From positions 1 through 6,008 of the forward strand of contig CAMLGG010000304.1 of assembly GCA_946479475.1 (NCBI GenBank): a DNA stretch of 6,008 nt. The letters run 5' to 3'. This document shows, piece after piece, positions 1 to 5,696 of this stretch. The stretch comes from an uncultured Ideonella sp. (GTDB lineage: Bacteria > Pseudomonadota > Gammaproteobacteria > Burkholderiales > Burkholderiaceae). The notes under the pieces were generated by a model. The model was not told the DNA's origin, made no database searches, and worked only from the letters and a program-made list of their open reading frames with translations. Numbering within the stretch: position 1 is the first letter of the stretch; each line of letters opens with the position of its first letter. Position numbers and translations under genes: made by a program.

Positions 1-181
1 CCAGCGCCTTGTCCTTGACGCGGGCGATGAAGTCGCGCACGACAGGCAAGGCGACATCGGCCTCGAGCAGGGCCATGCGCACCTCGCGCAGCATGTCCTG
101 CACGTTGGTCTCGGTGATGCGGGCCTGGCCGCGCATGGTCTTGACCAGCCGCGACAGGCGTTCGGTGAGGGTGGATGCCAT
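1..181 (-). CDS. ffh: Signal recognition particle protein Ffh, N-terminal part (runs off left edge)
   Basis: Ffh is the GTPase of the signal recognition particle. With 4.5S RNA it binds signal sequences on ribosomes and delivers inner-membrane proteins to FtsY. Read on the minus strand from the ATG at 181-179, the first 60 codons begin MASTLTERLSRLV and contain LREVRMALLEADVALPVV and a following FIARVKDKAL. This is the typical helical N domain that precedes the GTPase domain in Ffh. The GTPase and methionine-rich M domains lie outside the window. No strong Shine-Dalgarno is seen before this ATG, but protein similarity begins right there, so the start is likely correct. The gene is divergent from the ypjD-like gene, and an ffh/ypjD neighbourhood is also found in Escherichia coli, which supports both calls. 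Confidence 0.95.
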   Translation of the reverse strand, partial: MASTLTERLSRLVKTMRGQARITETNVQDMLREVRMALLEADVALPVVRDFIARVKDKAL

Positions 182-194
182 GGAGGTTGCGCGT

Positions 195-217
195 GGCGGC
201 AAGGCCGGGGGGCCGCC
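195..217. repeat. Inverted repeat in the ffh/ypjD divergent gap
   Basis: GGCGGC at 195-200 is complementary to GCCGCC at 212-217, with an 11-base loop. It lies in the 69-bp gap between two divergent start codons. It could form a hairpin in the ffh leader or mark a regulator site. In DNA this GC-rich, a six-base stem can also arise by chance. No T-run follows on either strand, so it does not look like a terminator. Confidence 0.35.
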
Positions 218-238
218 ATGCCAGGGTGCACGCGCCAG

Positions 239-244
239 TAAACT
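239..244 (+). promoter_or_regulatory. Possible -10 element for the ypjD-pilSR-ampD run
   Basis: TAAACT matches the -10 consensus at four of six bases and is one of the few AT-rich spots in the divergent gap. No convincing -35 is seen 16 to 18 bases upstream. If it is used, transcription would begin at about 251, which is the first base of the likely ATG, so the message would be nearly leaderless. This is a weak call based on position and base composition only. Confidence 0.25.
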
Positions 245-250
245 GTGGGC

Positions 251-1060
251 ATGATTTTATCCGCTGACCCCACGGTGCTCTTCACCGTGGCGGCCGTGCT
301 GGCCTACCTGGGCGCGCTGATGCCGGCAGCGCCGGAGCGCCGTTGGCCCGTGCAACTGCTGTTCGCGGCGTGGGTGATGCACGCTGTCGTGCTGCTCACC
401 GGTGCTGGCGTGTGGGCGGCACAGGAGCAGGGCCTGCGCATCGGCTTCGCGCCGGTCCTTTCGCTCACCGTCTGGCTGGTGCTCGCGGTGCACGGCATCG
501 AGAGCCGCCTGCTGCCCCTGGCCGGGCCGCGGCGCGCACTGGCGCTGGCCGGAGCGCTGGCGGTGCTGCTCGCCTGGATCTTCCCCGGCGAGGTGCGCGC
601 GATCGCCCACTCCCGCTGGGCGCCGATGCACTGGGTGCTGGGCCTGACTTCCTACGGCCTGTTCGGCGCCGCGGTGCTGCACGCGATCCTGCTGGACACC
701 GCCGACAACCGCCTGCGCCACAAGGGCCCCGGCACCGGCTCGGGCACCTTCGGGGCCGGCCTGCCGCTGCTCACGCTGGAGCGCCTGACCTTCCGCTTCG
801 TCGAGGCCGGGTTCGTGGTCCTGACGCTGGCCTTGTGGCTGGGCCTGCAATCCGAGGCCCAGTGGCACTGGGACCGCAAGAGCGTGCTCTCGGTGCTGGG
901 CTGGGCCACCTTCGCGGCGCTCATCATCGGCCGCGTATGGCGCGGCTGGCGCGGCCGCCAGGCCACGCGCTGGCTCTACGCCGGCTCCCTGCTGCTCCTG
1001 CTCGCCTATGTCGGCACGCGCTTCGTCTACGAGGTCGTGCTGCAGCGCCCGCCCGCATGA
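251..1060 (+). CDS. ypjD: CcsA/YpjD-type cytochrome c assembly family inner-membrane protein
   Basis: A 269-residue polytopic membrane protein of the CcsA/YpjD branch of the cytochrome c assembly superfamily. About eight hydrophobic segments are visible, beginning with TVLFTVAAVLAYLGAL near residues 8-23 and ending with SLLLLLAYVGTRFV. Conserved-looking histidines are H44 (WVMHAVVL), H127 (HWVLGLTSYGLFGA) and H206. H206 lies in QWHWDRKSVLSVLGW, which resembles a reduced form of the tryptophan-rich WWD haem-handling motif. The motif GWRGRQATRW near the end is typical of YpjD proteins. True CcsA works with Ccs1/ResB to attach haem to cytochrome c; for YpjD-type members next to ffh the role is not established. 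A GTG at 245 would add two residues, but ATG 251 is preferred although neither has a clear ribosome-binding site. The stop overlaps the next start (ATGA at 1057-1060), indicating translational coupling. Confidence 0.88.
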   Translation: MILSADPTVLFTVAAVLAYLGALMPAAPERRWPVQLLFAAWVMHAVVLLTGAGVWAAQEQGLRIGFAPVLSLTVWLVLAVHGIESRLLPLAGPRRALALAGALAVLLAWIFPGEVRAIAHSRWAPMHWVLGLTSYGLFGAAVLHAILLDTADNRLRHKGPGTGSGTFGAGLPLLTLERLTFRFVEAGFVVLTLALWLGLQSEAQWHWDRKSVLSVLGWATFAALIIGRVWRGWRGRQATRWLYAGSLLLLLAYVGTRFVYEVVLQRPPA

Positions 1061-1314
1061 TCAAGTGGTTGTTGACGATAGGCATCGTCGTCCTGGTCCT
1101 GATGCTCTGGTTCGGCAAGGGCCGCGGGACGGGCGGCGGCACGCAGGCCGGCGGCACCCGCCGGCGCGCGCCCGGGCCGCAGCCGATGGTGTCCTGCGCG
1201 CATTGCGGACTGCACCTGCCGCAGCCCGATGCGCTCGAGGGCGAGGGCGGCAGGCACTACTGCAGCGCGGAGCATCGGCGCCTCGGCCCGGCGTCCAACG
1301 GCCAGCGGCGTTGA
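1057..1314 (+). CDS. PP0621-family small membrane-anchored zinc-ribbon-like protein
   Basis: An 85-residue protein of unknown function. It has one N-terminal membrane segment (residues 4-19, WLLTIGIVVLVLMLWF), a Gly/Arg/Pro-rich basic linker (21-42), and then a small domain with CAHCGLHLP (C47, C50, H53) and HYCSAEH (C69, H73). The spacing of Cys and His suggests a bound metal, probably zinc, in a treble-clef or ribbon-like fold; this is inference. The pattern matches what I know as the PP0621 family, found near pilS/pilR in several proteobacteria. With the hydrophobic segment first and the basic linker after it, the domain probably faces the cytoplasm. The start is fixed by the ATGA overlap with the upstream gene, and the stop lies 10 bases before the pilS GTG. 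A stand-alone call is justified because the protein shows a clear TM-plus-CxxC layout despite its short length. Confidence 0.82.
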   Translation: MIKWLLTIGIVVLVLMLWFGKGRGTGGGTQAGGTRRRAPGPQPMVSCAHCGLHLPQPDALEGEGGRHYCSAEHRRLGPASNGQRR

Positions 1315-1324
1315 GACGGCGGCC

Positions 1325-3205
1325 GTGAGCAGTGCCCGCCCGCTCCCGCCCGACACCGGTGCCCCGAGCACCGGCATGGGCGAGTCCTGGCTCGACGCGC
1401 TCGGCTTCGGCGAACCCTCGGCCCTGGAGGATGCCTCCACTCTCGATCCGCGCTGGGCGGAGGATCCCGCCACGGCCGGCGACGATTCCCGCTTCCTCTC
1501 GCGTCAGGCCCGCCGGCTGGTGAGCGCCGACGACAGTGCCCACCGCCGCGTCTACCGAACCTACCTCACGGCCCGCGCCGGCCTGGGCCTGGCCCTGGTG
1601 CTGGCGCAACTGGCGGTCGACCTTTTCGGCGGCCGCGGTCCTTCGTGGCAGCTGGCGCTGTGCGGGGCCTATGCGGTCCAGGCCGTCGTGCTGCGGCTGT
1701 GGACGGCGGGCGACACGCGTCCGCTCGGCCCGGGCCGCCGTCGCTGGCGCTGGTGGCTGACGGTCGGCGCGGACGTCGCGGCCTTCGGCGCCATGCATTG
1801 GCTCGAGCCGAACGCCACGCTCAACCATGCCGCGCTGCTGGTGCTGCCGGTGTTGATGGCCGGCGTGTTGAGCGCGCGCGTGACAGCCCTGGCGACGGCG
1901 GCCGCGGCCAGCCTGCTCCTTCTTGCCAGCGCCTGGCAGCGCGCCGTCGTCACGGGCGAATTCACTGCCCTGCTGTCGCAGGCCGGAATGGCCGGCGTCG
2001 GCCTGTTCGTCACCGTGCTGGTCTCCGGCCAGATGGCCAGCCGCCTCGCGCGAGAGGAGCGCACCGCGCGCGGCAGCCTCGAGCTCGCGCGCCAGCAGGC
2101 CGAGCTCAACCGCCTCGTGATCGACGAGATGAGCGACGGCGTGCTGGTGGTGGATCGCCGCGGCCGGGTGCGCGCGGCCAATCCGGCGGCCAGGCTGCTC
2201 CTGTCCGAAAGGGGCGCTTGCCCGCCAGCGCCTTTTTCACTGGCGGCCCAGGTCGGCTGGAGTGCCCTCCAGGACGCCGTGGCGACGGCCTACGAGACCG
2301 GCCAGTGGCCCGCCGCGGGGCTGGACCTGACCCTCGCCTATGCCGGCGAAACGCCGCGCTCCGTCCGGGTGCGGGCGCGCTTCACGCGCGGTGTGCGCCT
2401 GAACGGGCGGCAGGATGGCGATGGCGGGCAGCGCGTCGACGAAGTGCTGGCCGTGCTTTTCATGGAGGAGCTGCGCACGGTGCTCGCACGGCAGCGCGAG
2501 GAGCGCCTCGTCGCGATGGGCCGCATCTCGGCCGGCATCGCGCACGAGATCCGCAATCCGCTGGCCGCGGTGTCGCAGGCCAATGCGCTGCTGCAGGAGG
2601 ATGTGCTGCGGCCCGACCAGCAGCGCCTCGTGAGGATCGTCGCCGACAACGTCGAGCGCCTGCGCCGCATCGTCGAGGACGTGATGGAGGCGGCGCCCGG
2701 CGGCACGGCGCCCTCGCGGACCATCGATGCCACGGCGGAGGTGGCGGCCATCTGTGCCGAATGGGCTCGGACGGTCGGGCTCCCGCTCGGCAGCGAGAGC
2801 CGCCTGCGGGTGCTGCTGCCGAAGGAGCCCCAGGGCGCGGTGTTCGACCCCGACCACCTGCGGCGCGTGCTGGTCAACCTGCTCGAGAACGCGGTTCGCC
2901 ACTCGAGCGACAGGCCAGGCGCGGTGCTGGTGCTGCTCGAGCCGCTCGACGGGCCCTACGTGAGGCTGGCCGTGGCCAGCGATGGCGCGCCCATCCCGCC
3001 CGAGGTCGAGGCACACCTGTTCGAGCCCTTCCATTCGAGCCGCAGCCGCGGCACCGGCCTGGGGCTCTATATTTGCCGCGAGCTTTGCGAGCGCCATGGG
3101 GCCAGCATCGACTACCTGCGACGCGTCGAGGAGCAGCATGCCAACGTGTTCCAGGTGGTGATGCGGCACGACGCGGTGACCGGCGAAGGCCGCCTGCATC
3201 TGTGA
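1325..3205 (+). CDS. pilS: Sensor histidine kinase PilS
   Basis: Inner-membrane sensor kinase that phosphorylates PilR. In Pseudomonas, PilS senses pilin in the membrane. From GTG 1325 the protein has 626 residues. About 80 cytoplasmic residues come first, then six membrane segments (about 85-102, 108-126, 143-159, 168-182, 187-203, 218-238), a short helical linker, and a PAS-like domain from about 262 (MSDGVLVVDRRGRVRAANPA). The HisKA domain carries phospho-acceptor H407 in GIAHEIRNPLAAV. The HATPase domain has an N box (VNLLENAVRH, N518 and N522) and a G2 box (GTGLGLYICRELCERHG, from G576). The G1 position reads SDGAP (552-556) instead of DxGxG. The six-TM plus PAS plus kinase layout and the following pilR identify it. 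GTG 1325 follows the upstream stop by 10 bases with a weak GAG-type ribosome-binding site; ATG 1376 (609 residues) is the alternative. The reading frame is open further upstream, but that overlaps the PP0621-like gene. Confidence 0.93.
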   Translation: MSSARPLPPDTGAPSTGMGESWLDALGFGEPSALEDASTLDPRWAEDPATAGDDSRFLSRQARRLVSADDSAHRRVYRTYLTARAGLGLALVLAQLAVDLFGGRGPSWQLALCGAYAVQAVVLRLWTAGDTRPLGPGRRRWRWWLTVGADVAAFGAMHWLEPNATLNHAALLVLPVLMAGVLSARVTALATAAAASLLLLASAWQRAVVTGEFTALLSQAGMAGVGLFVTVLVSGQMASRLAREERTARGSLELARQQAELNRLVIDEMSDGVLVVDRRGRVRAANPAARLLLSERGACPPAPFSLAAQVGWSALQDAVATAYETGQWPAAGLDLTLAYAGETPRSVRVRARFTRGVRLNGRQDGDGGQRVDEVLAVLFMEELRTVLARQREERLVAMGRISAGIAHEIRNPLAAVSQANALLQEDVLRPDQQRLVRIVADNVERLRRIVEDVMEAAPGGTAPSRTIDATAEVAAICAEWARTVGLPLGSESRLRVLLPKEPQGAVFDPDHLRRVLVNLLENAVRHSSDRPGAVLVLLEPLDGPYVRLAVASDGAPIPPEVEAHLFEPFHSSRSRGTGLGLYICRELCERHGASIDYLRRVEEQHANVFQVVMRHDAVTGEGRLHL

Positions 3206-3208
3206 ACC

Positions 3209-3215
3209 GGGAAGA
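3209..3215 (+). promoter_or_regulatory. Ribosome-binding site that decides the pilR start
   Basis: GGGAAGA ends seven bases before GTG 3223. It is the only Shine-Dalgarno-like stretch near the three in-frame GTG candidates (3202, 3217, 3223), and its spacing fits only 3223. GTG 3202 overlaps the pilS stop as GTGA and could still be used by translational coupling. Confidence 0.55.
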
Positions 3216-3222
3216 CGTGCCC

Positions 3223-4698
3223 GTGAACGAATCCTTCACTGCCGCCGGAGTGCTGGTCGTCGACGACGAGCCCGACCTGCTCACCCTGTACGAGCTGACC
3301 CTGCTGCGCGAGGGCCACGAGGTCGAGACGGCCGCGACCGTGGCCGAGGCCTGGGCGCGCCTGCAGGACCGCGTGTTCCGCCTGGTCATCACCGACATGC
3401 GCCTGCCGGACGGCTCGGGGCTGGACCTGATGCACCGTCTGGAGCAGGGCCATCGACCCGAGAAGGTCATCGTCATCACGGCCTACGGCTCGGCCGAGAA
3501 CGCGGTCGAGGCGCTGAAGGCCGGCGCCTACGACTACCTCACCAAGCCGGTGGACCTGCGCCAGTTCCGCGCCGTCGTGGCCGGCGCCATGGGCCGAGCC
3601 GTGCCGGTGGCGGCGCCGCGTCCGGGCGCGCCCGCGCCGAGCGCGCCGCTCGCGCGGCTGGTCGGCGGCTCGGAGGCGATGCGCCAGGTACGCGAGCTGG
3701 TGGAGAAGGTCGCCCGCAGCATGGCGCCCGCCTTGGTTCAGGGCGAGTCGGGTACCGGCAAGGAGCTGGTCGCCCGCGCCATCCACGAGGTGAGTGCCCG
3801 CGCGGGGCAGCCCTTCATCGCCGTCAACTGCGGGGCCATCCCCGAGAACCTGCTCGAGGCCGAGTTCTTCGGCTACCGCAAGGGCGCCTTCACCGGCGCC
3901 GCCGAGGACCGCGCCGGCTTCTTCCAGGCTGCCCACGGCGGCACTTTGTTCCTCGACGAGATCGGCGACCTGCCGCTGGCAATGCAGAGCAAGCTGCTGC
4001 GGGTGATCCAGGAGCGCGCGGTTCGGCCGATCGGCGCGGTGGCCGAGGTGCCGCTGAACGTGCGCATCGTGAGCGCCACGCACAAGGACCTGGCGGCCGA
4101 GGTGGCGGCGGGCCGCTTCCGCCAGGACCTGTTCTACCGCCTCAACGTGATCCGCATCGGCATGCCTGCCCTGCGCGAGCGGCGGGACGACATCGAGCCC
4201 ATCAGCGCCGCGCTTCTGGAGCGCATCGCGCGCGATGCCGGCGTGAGTCCGGCACCGTACCTCACCGCGGCAGCGCTGGACCGCCTGAGCCGCTACGCCT
4301 TCCCGGGCAACGTGCGCGAGCTGGAGAACCTGCTGCACCGCGCGGTCGCGCTCTCGCCGTCCGACGTGATCGATGCCGAGGATCTCGGCCTGCCCGATGC
4401 GATGCTGCAGGACAGCCAGGCCGGCGACACCGAGTCCGGCACGCTGGCCGACGTGCCTCCCGCCCTGCGCGAGGCGGCGATCGCCACGGACGAGGCACCG
4501 CTGCCACGCGACCTCGCGCGCCACCTCGACGAGGTCGAGCGCGCCATCCTCGTGCGGGCCCTGGAGCTGCACGGCTTCAACCGCACCGCGGCCGGGGCGA
4601 GCCTCGGCCTGTCGCTGCGGCAGATGCGCTACCGGATGGCGCGGCTGGGCATCACCGAAGGCGGCGAGCCCGGCGATGTCGAGCCCGCCGGCGGCTGA
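3223..4698 (+). CDS. pilR: Sigma-54-dependent response regulator PilR (NtrC family)
   Basis: Cytoplasmic activator that, when phosphorylated by PilS, opens sigma-54 promoters; in Pseudomonas its main target is the major pilin gene pilA. The protein has 491 residues from GTG 3223. The receiver domain (about 8-120) has the acidic cluster D14/D15/E16, phospho-acceptor D58 ([11 protein letters not shown]), T86 and K108. A Pro/Ala-rich linker (about 125-145) follows. The AAA+ domain (about 147-375) has Walker A GESGTGKE (K180), the sigma-54 contact loop GAFTGA (221-226), Walker [11 protein letters not shown] (D245, E246), an arginine-finger region [11 protein letters not shown] and sensor [10 protein letters not shown] (from 362). 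The C-terminal Fis-type helix-turn-helix lies at about 436-478, with [20 protein letters not shown]. All catalytic motifs are intact. It is longer than Pseudomonas PilR (about 445 residues), mostly from the linker and a segment between AAA+ and the DNA-binding domain. Its stop directly abuts the ampD ATG. Confidence 0.95.
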   Translation: MNESFTAAGVLVVDDEPDLLTLYELTLLREGHEVETAATVAEAWARLQDRVFRLVITDMRLPDGSGLDLMHRLEQGHRPEKVIVITAYGSAENAVEALKAGAYDYLTKPVDLRQFRAVVAGAMGRAVPVAAPRPGAPAPSAPLARLVGGSEAMRQVRELVEKVARSMAPALVQGESGTGKELVARAIHEVSARAGQPFIAVNCGAIPENLLEAEFFGYRKGAFTGAAEDRAGFFQAAHGGTLFLDEIGDLPLAMQSKLLRVIQERAVRPIGAVAEVPLNVRIVSATHKDLAAEVAAGRFRQDLFYRLNVIRIGMPALRERRDDIEPISAALLERIARDAGVSPAPYLTAAALDRLSRYAFPGNVRELENLLHRAVALSPSDVIDAEDLGLPDAMLQDSQAGDTESGTLADVPPALREAAIATDEAPLPRDLARHLDEVERAILVRALELHGFNRTAAGASLGLSLRQMRYRMARLGITEGGEPGDVEPAGG

Positions 4699-5265
4699 AT
4701 GGCGGCCTGGCGCCAAGGCTGGTCGGCGCTCGCCCGCCCGGTTCCGTCGCCGAACTGCGGGCCGCGGCCGGCCGCCACCGCGGTCTCGCTGGTGGTCCTG
4801 CATTCGATCAGCCTGCCGCCGGGCGAGTACGGGGGCGACGATGTCGAGAGGCTGTTCACCAACACGCTCGACACGGATTCGCACCCGTACTACGCCGGCC
4901 TGCGCGGGCTGAAGGTCTCGGCTCACTTCTTCCTTCGCCGCGATGGCGAGCTGCTGCAGTTCGTGTCCTGCGACGAGCGCGCATGGCACGCCGGCACGTC
5001 GCAATGGCGCGGGCGCGAGAACTGCAACGACTACTCCATCGGCATCGAGCTGGAGGGCCTCGAAGGCGAGCGCTTCGAGGCTGCGCAGTACGACCGCCTC
5101 GCAGTCCTGCTGCGCTCGCTGCAGGCCCGCTACGGCGCGTTCGAAGTGGCCGGCCACGAGCATGTGGCGCCGGGACGCAAGCGCGACCCCGGCCCCGGCT
5201 TCGACTGGGCCGGGCTGCGCGCGCGAATGCGCTGGCGCAACGACCGTTTTGCCGTCGGGGGCTGA
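4699..5265 (+). CDS. ampD: 1,6-anhydro-N-acetylmuramyl-L-alanine amidase AmpD
   Basis: Cytoplasmic zinc amidase that removes the peptide from 1,6-anhydro-muropeptides during peptidoglycan recycling. In species with AmpR/AmpC, loss of AmpD raises beta-lactamase expression. The 188-residue length is close to E. coli AmpD (183), with no signal peptide, as expected for the cytoplasmic enzyme. Zinc ligands by family alignment are H35 (VVLHSISLPPG), H153 (AGHEHVAPG) and D163 (GRKRDPGPGFDW). The catalytic glutamate is E117 (SIGIELEG) and the neighbouring K161 is present. Other family signatures are VSAHFFLRRDGEL, DERAWHAGTS and NCNDYSIG. The ATG begins on the base after the pilR stop, with no spacer and no obvious ribosome-binding site of its own, so translation is likely coupled to pilR. 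No terminator with a T-run follows it. Confidence 0.96.
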   Translation: MAAWRQGWSALARPVPSPNCGPRPAATAVSLVVLHSISLPPGEYGGDDVERLFTNTLDTDSHPYYAGLRGLKVSAHFFLRRDGELLQFVSCDERAWHAGTSQWRGRENCNDYSIGIELEGLEGERFEAAQYDRLAVLLRSLQARYGAFEVAGHEHVAPGRKRDPGPGFDWAGLRARMRWRNDRFAVGG

Positions 5266-5340
5266 GCGGCGCAATCGTGCGCGAGCCCGCGCCAGGCCTT
5301 GCGGAGCCCAATTCGCAGCGTTCGTCAAGCCGGGTTAGTC
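5266..5340. other. Non-coding spacer between ampD and the nrdA promoter
   Basis: No gene is recognisable here. A short inverted repeat (GCGC 5269-5272 with GCGC 5279-5282) is too weak to call a terminator, and no T-run follows. Where transcription of the upstream run ends is not visible, so read-through into nrdA or Rho-dependent termination are both possible. Confidence 0.5.
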
Positions 5341-5356
5341 ACGCTATAGGTAGTGC
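5341..5356 (+). promoter_or_regulatory. NrdR box 1 upstream of nrdA
   Basis: ACGCTATAGGTAGTGC matches the proteobacterial NrdR consensus acaCwAtATaTwGtgt at 12 of 16 positions by eye, including the central CTATA and the TAGTG half. NrdR is the ATP-cone repressor of ribonucleotide reductase genes. It binds pairs of such boxes about three helical turns apart. This box ends directly before the predicted -35 element, and its partner starts exactly 31 bp after it. Confidence 0.82.
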
Positions 5357-5385
5357 TTGAGTGCCCGGGGTGCGCTAGATATAGT
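5357..5385 (+). promoter_or_regulatory. Predicted sigma-70-type promoter of nrdA
   Basis: The -35 TTGAGT (5357-5362) and the -10 TATAGT (5380-5385, five of six consensus bases) are separated by an ideal 17 bp. The -10 lies inside NrdR box 2, and box 1 abuts the -35, so bound NrdR would block RNA polymerase. The start of transcription should be near 5391-5393. This is a pattern call without experimental support, strengthened by the operator positions. Confidence 0.75.
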
Positions 5386-5387
5386 GT
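5372..5387 (+). promoter_or_regulatory. NrdR box 2 overlapping the nrdA -10
   Basis: GCGCTAGATATAGTGT matches the NrdR consensus at 13 of 16 positions by eye, with a full ATATAGTGT right half. It starts 31 bp after box 1, placing both boxes on the same face of the helix. It covers the -10 hexamer, the expected place for a repressor site. Confidence 0.84.
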
Positions 5388-5475
5388 CCTTTCGTGCTAA
5401 CCTTCAGGCACTCCAAAACGCCCATGTCCATCGCCGCCGGCGCCACCCTGACCCCTCGCGGGTCCGCAGCGCAGC

Positions 5476-5495
5476 CGGGGCGGGCATCGGCCCCG
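5476..5495 (+). repeat. Leader hairpin 1
   Basis: CGGGGC (5476-5481) pairs with GCCCCG (5490-5495) around an eight-base loop, GGGCATCG. The nine-base string CGGGCATCG, which includes this loop, recurs at 5597-5605. No T-run follows, so it is not an intrinsic terminator. Confidence 0.55.
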
Positions 5496-5500
5496 ACCCT

Positions 5501-5520
5501 GGTCCCGAAGCTTCGGGGCC
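5501..5520 (+). repeat. Leader hairpin 2, nearly perfect palindrome
   Basis: CCCGAAGCTTCGGG (5504-5517) is a perfect 14-bp palindrome. Flanking GG/CC pairs plus one G-T wobble extend it to the full span. As RNA it gives an eight-pair stem with an AGCT loop. As DNA it could be a dimer-binding site. It starts five bases after hairpin 1 ends. Confidence 0.6.
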
Positions 5521-5554
5521 GCAAGCTCCGACGACGATGAAGCTCGTGTCGCGA

Positions 5555-5585
5555 GAACCGGAAGGCCCGAAGGCCCGAGCGGTTC
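5555..5585 (+). repeat. Leader hairpin 3
   Basis: GAACCG (5555-5560) pairs with CGGTTC (5580-5585). The 19 bases between contain a tandem GAAGGCCC repeat (5561-5568 and 5569-5576), whose GGCC units could pair further or bind a partner. Confidence 0.5.
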
Positions 5586-5594
5586 CAGGCACGA

Positions 5595-5636
5595 GCCGGG
5601 CATCGCCGTTGCCGGCCAGCCAGGGGATCGGGCCGG
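5595..5636 (+). repeat. Leader hairpin 4 with mutually exclusive alternative pairing
   Basis: CCGGCC (5612-5617) pairs with GGCCGG (5631-5636) around a 13-base loop. The same bases 5612-5616 (CCGGC) can instead pair with GCCGG at 5595-5599. The two stems cannot form together, which is the layout of a two-state RNA. The 13-base loop carries AGGGGATC, a copy of the nrdA ribosome-binding region. Both pairings are seen directly; any switching is inference. Confidence 0.5.
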
Positions 5637-5688
5637 TCCGCGGGGCAGGGGCCGAACAGTCTTGTCTTCCCGCACAGCAGTCATCCAA

Positions 5689-5696
5689 AGAGGGGA
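5689..5696 (+). promoter_or_regulatory. Ribosome-binding site of nrdA
   Basis: AGAGGGGA ends seven bases before ATG 5704. It is the best ribosome-binding site in the window and fixes the nrdA start. Confidence 0.75.

Noticed and set aside
862..877. Sigma-54-like -24/-12 element (TGGCAC, five bases, CCGCA) that PilR might use
   Set aside because: It lies inside the coding sequence for the WHWDRK motif of the YpjD-like protein, and the -12 half is poor (CCGCA instead of TTGCA). No gene starts downstream at a fitting distance.
1645..3201. Upstream extension of the pilR frame through the whole of pilS
   Set aside because: The frame stays open by GC bias. The translation before 3202 is Arg/Ala/Pro/Gly-rich and featureless, whereas the overlapping pilS frame encodes clear membrane and kinase motifs.
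3112..5328. Very long open frame on the minus strand (738 codons) opposite pilR and ampD
   Set aside because: It is a mirror of high-GC codon use. The translation is low-complexity, rich in Arg/Ala/Gln/His, and has no recognisable domain, while the plus strand carries complete, motif-rich PilR and AmpD.
5501..5520. Strong palindrome read as an intrinsic terminator for ampD
   Set aside because: No T-run follows on the plus strand, and it lies about 110 bases downstream of the predicted nrdA promoter start, where a terminator would block nrdA.
5618..5634. A B12-box-like string (AGCCAGGGGATCGGGC) in the nrdA leader, suggesting a cobalamin riboswitch
   Set aside because: It matches the B12-box consensus at about 13 of 16 positions, but the other conserved cobalamin riboswitch elements, such as GCCACTG and the CCCGCAACTGT-type core, are absent upstream. 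The match is better explained as part of hairpin 4.
5681..5689. DnaA-box-like TCATCCAAA close to the nrdA start
   Set aside because: It differs from TTATCCACA at two positions, one of them in the well-conserved first half. A single weak copy is not sufficient for a call.
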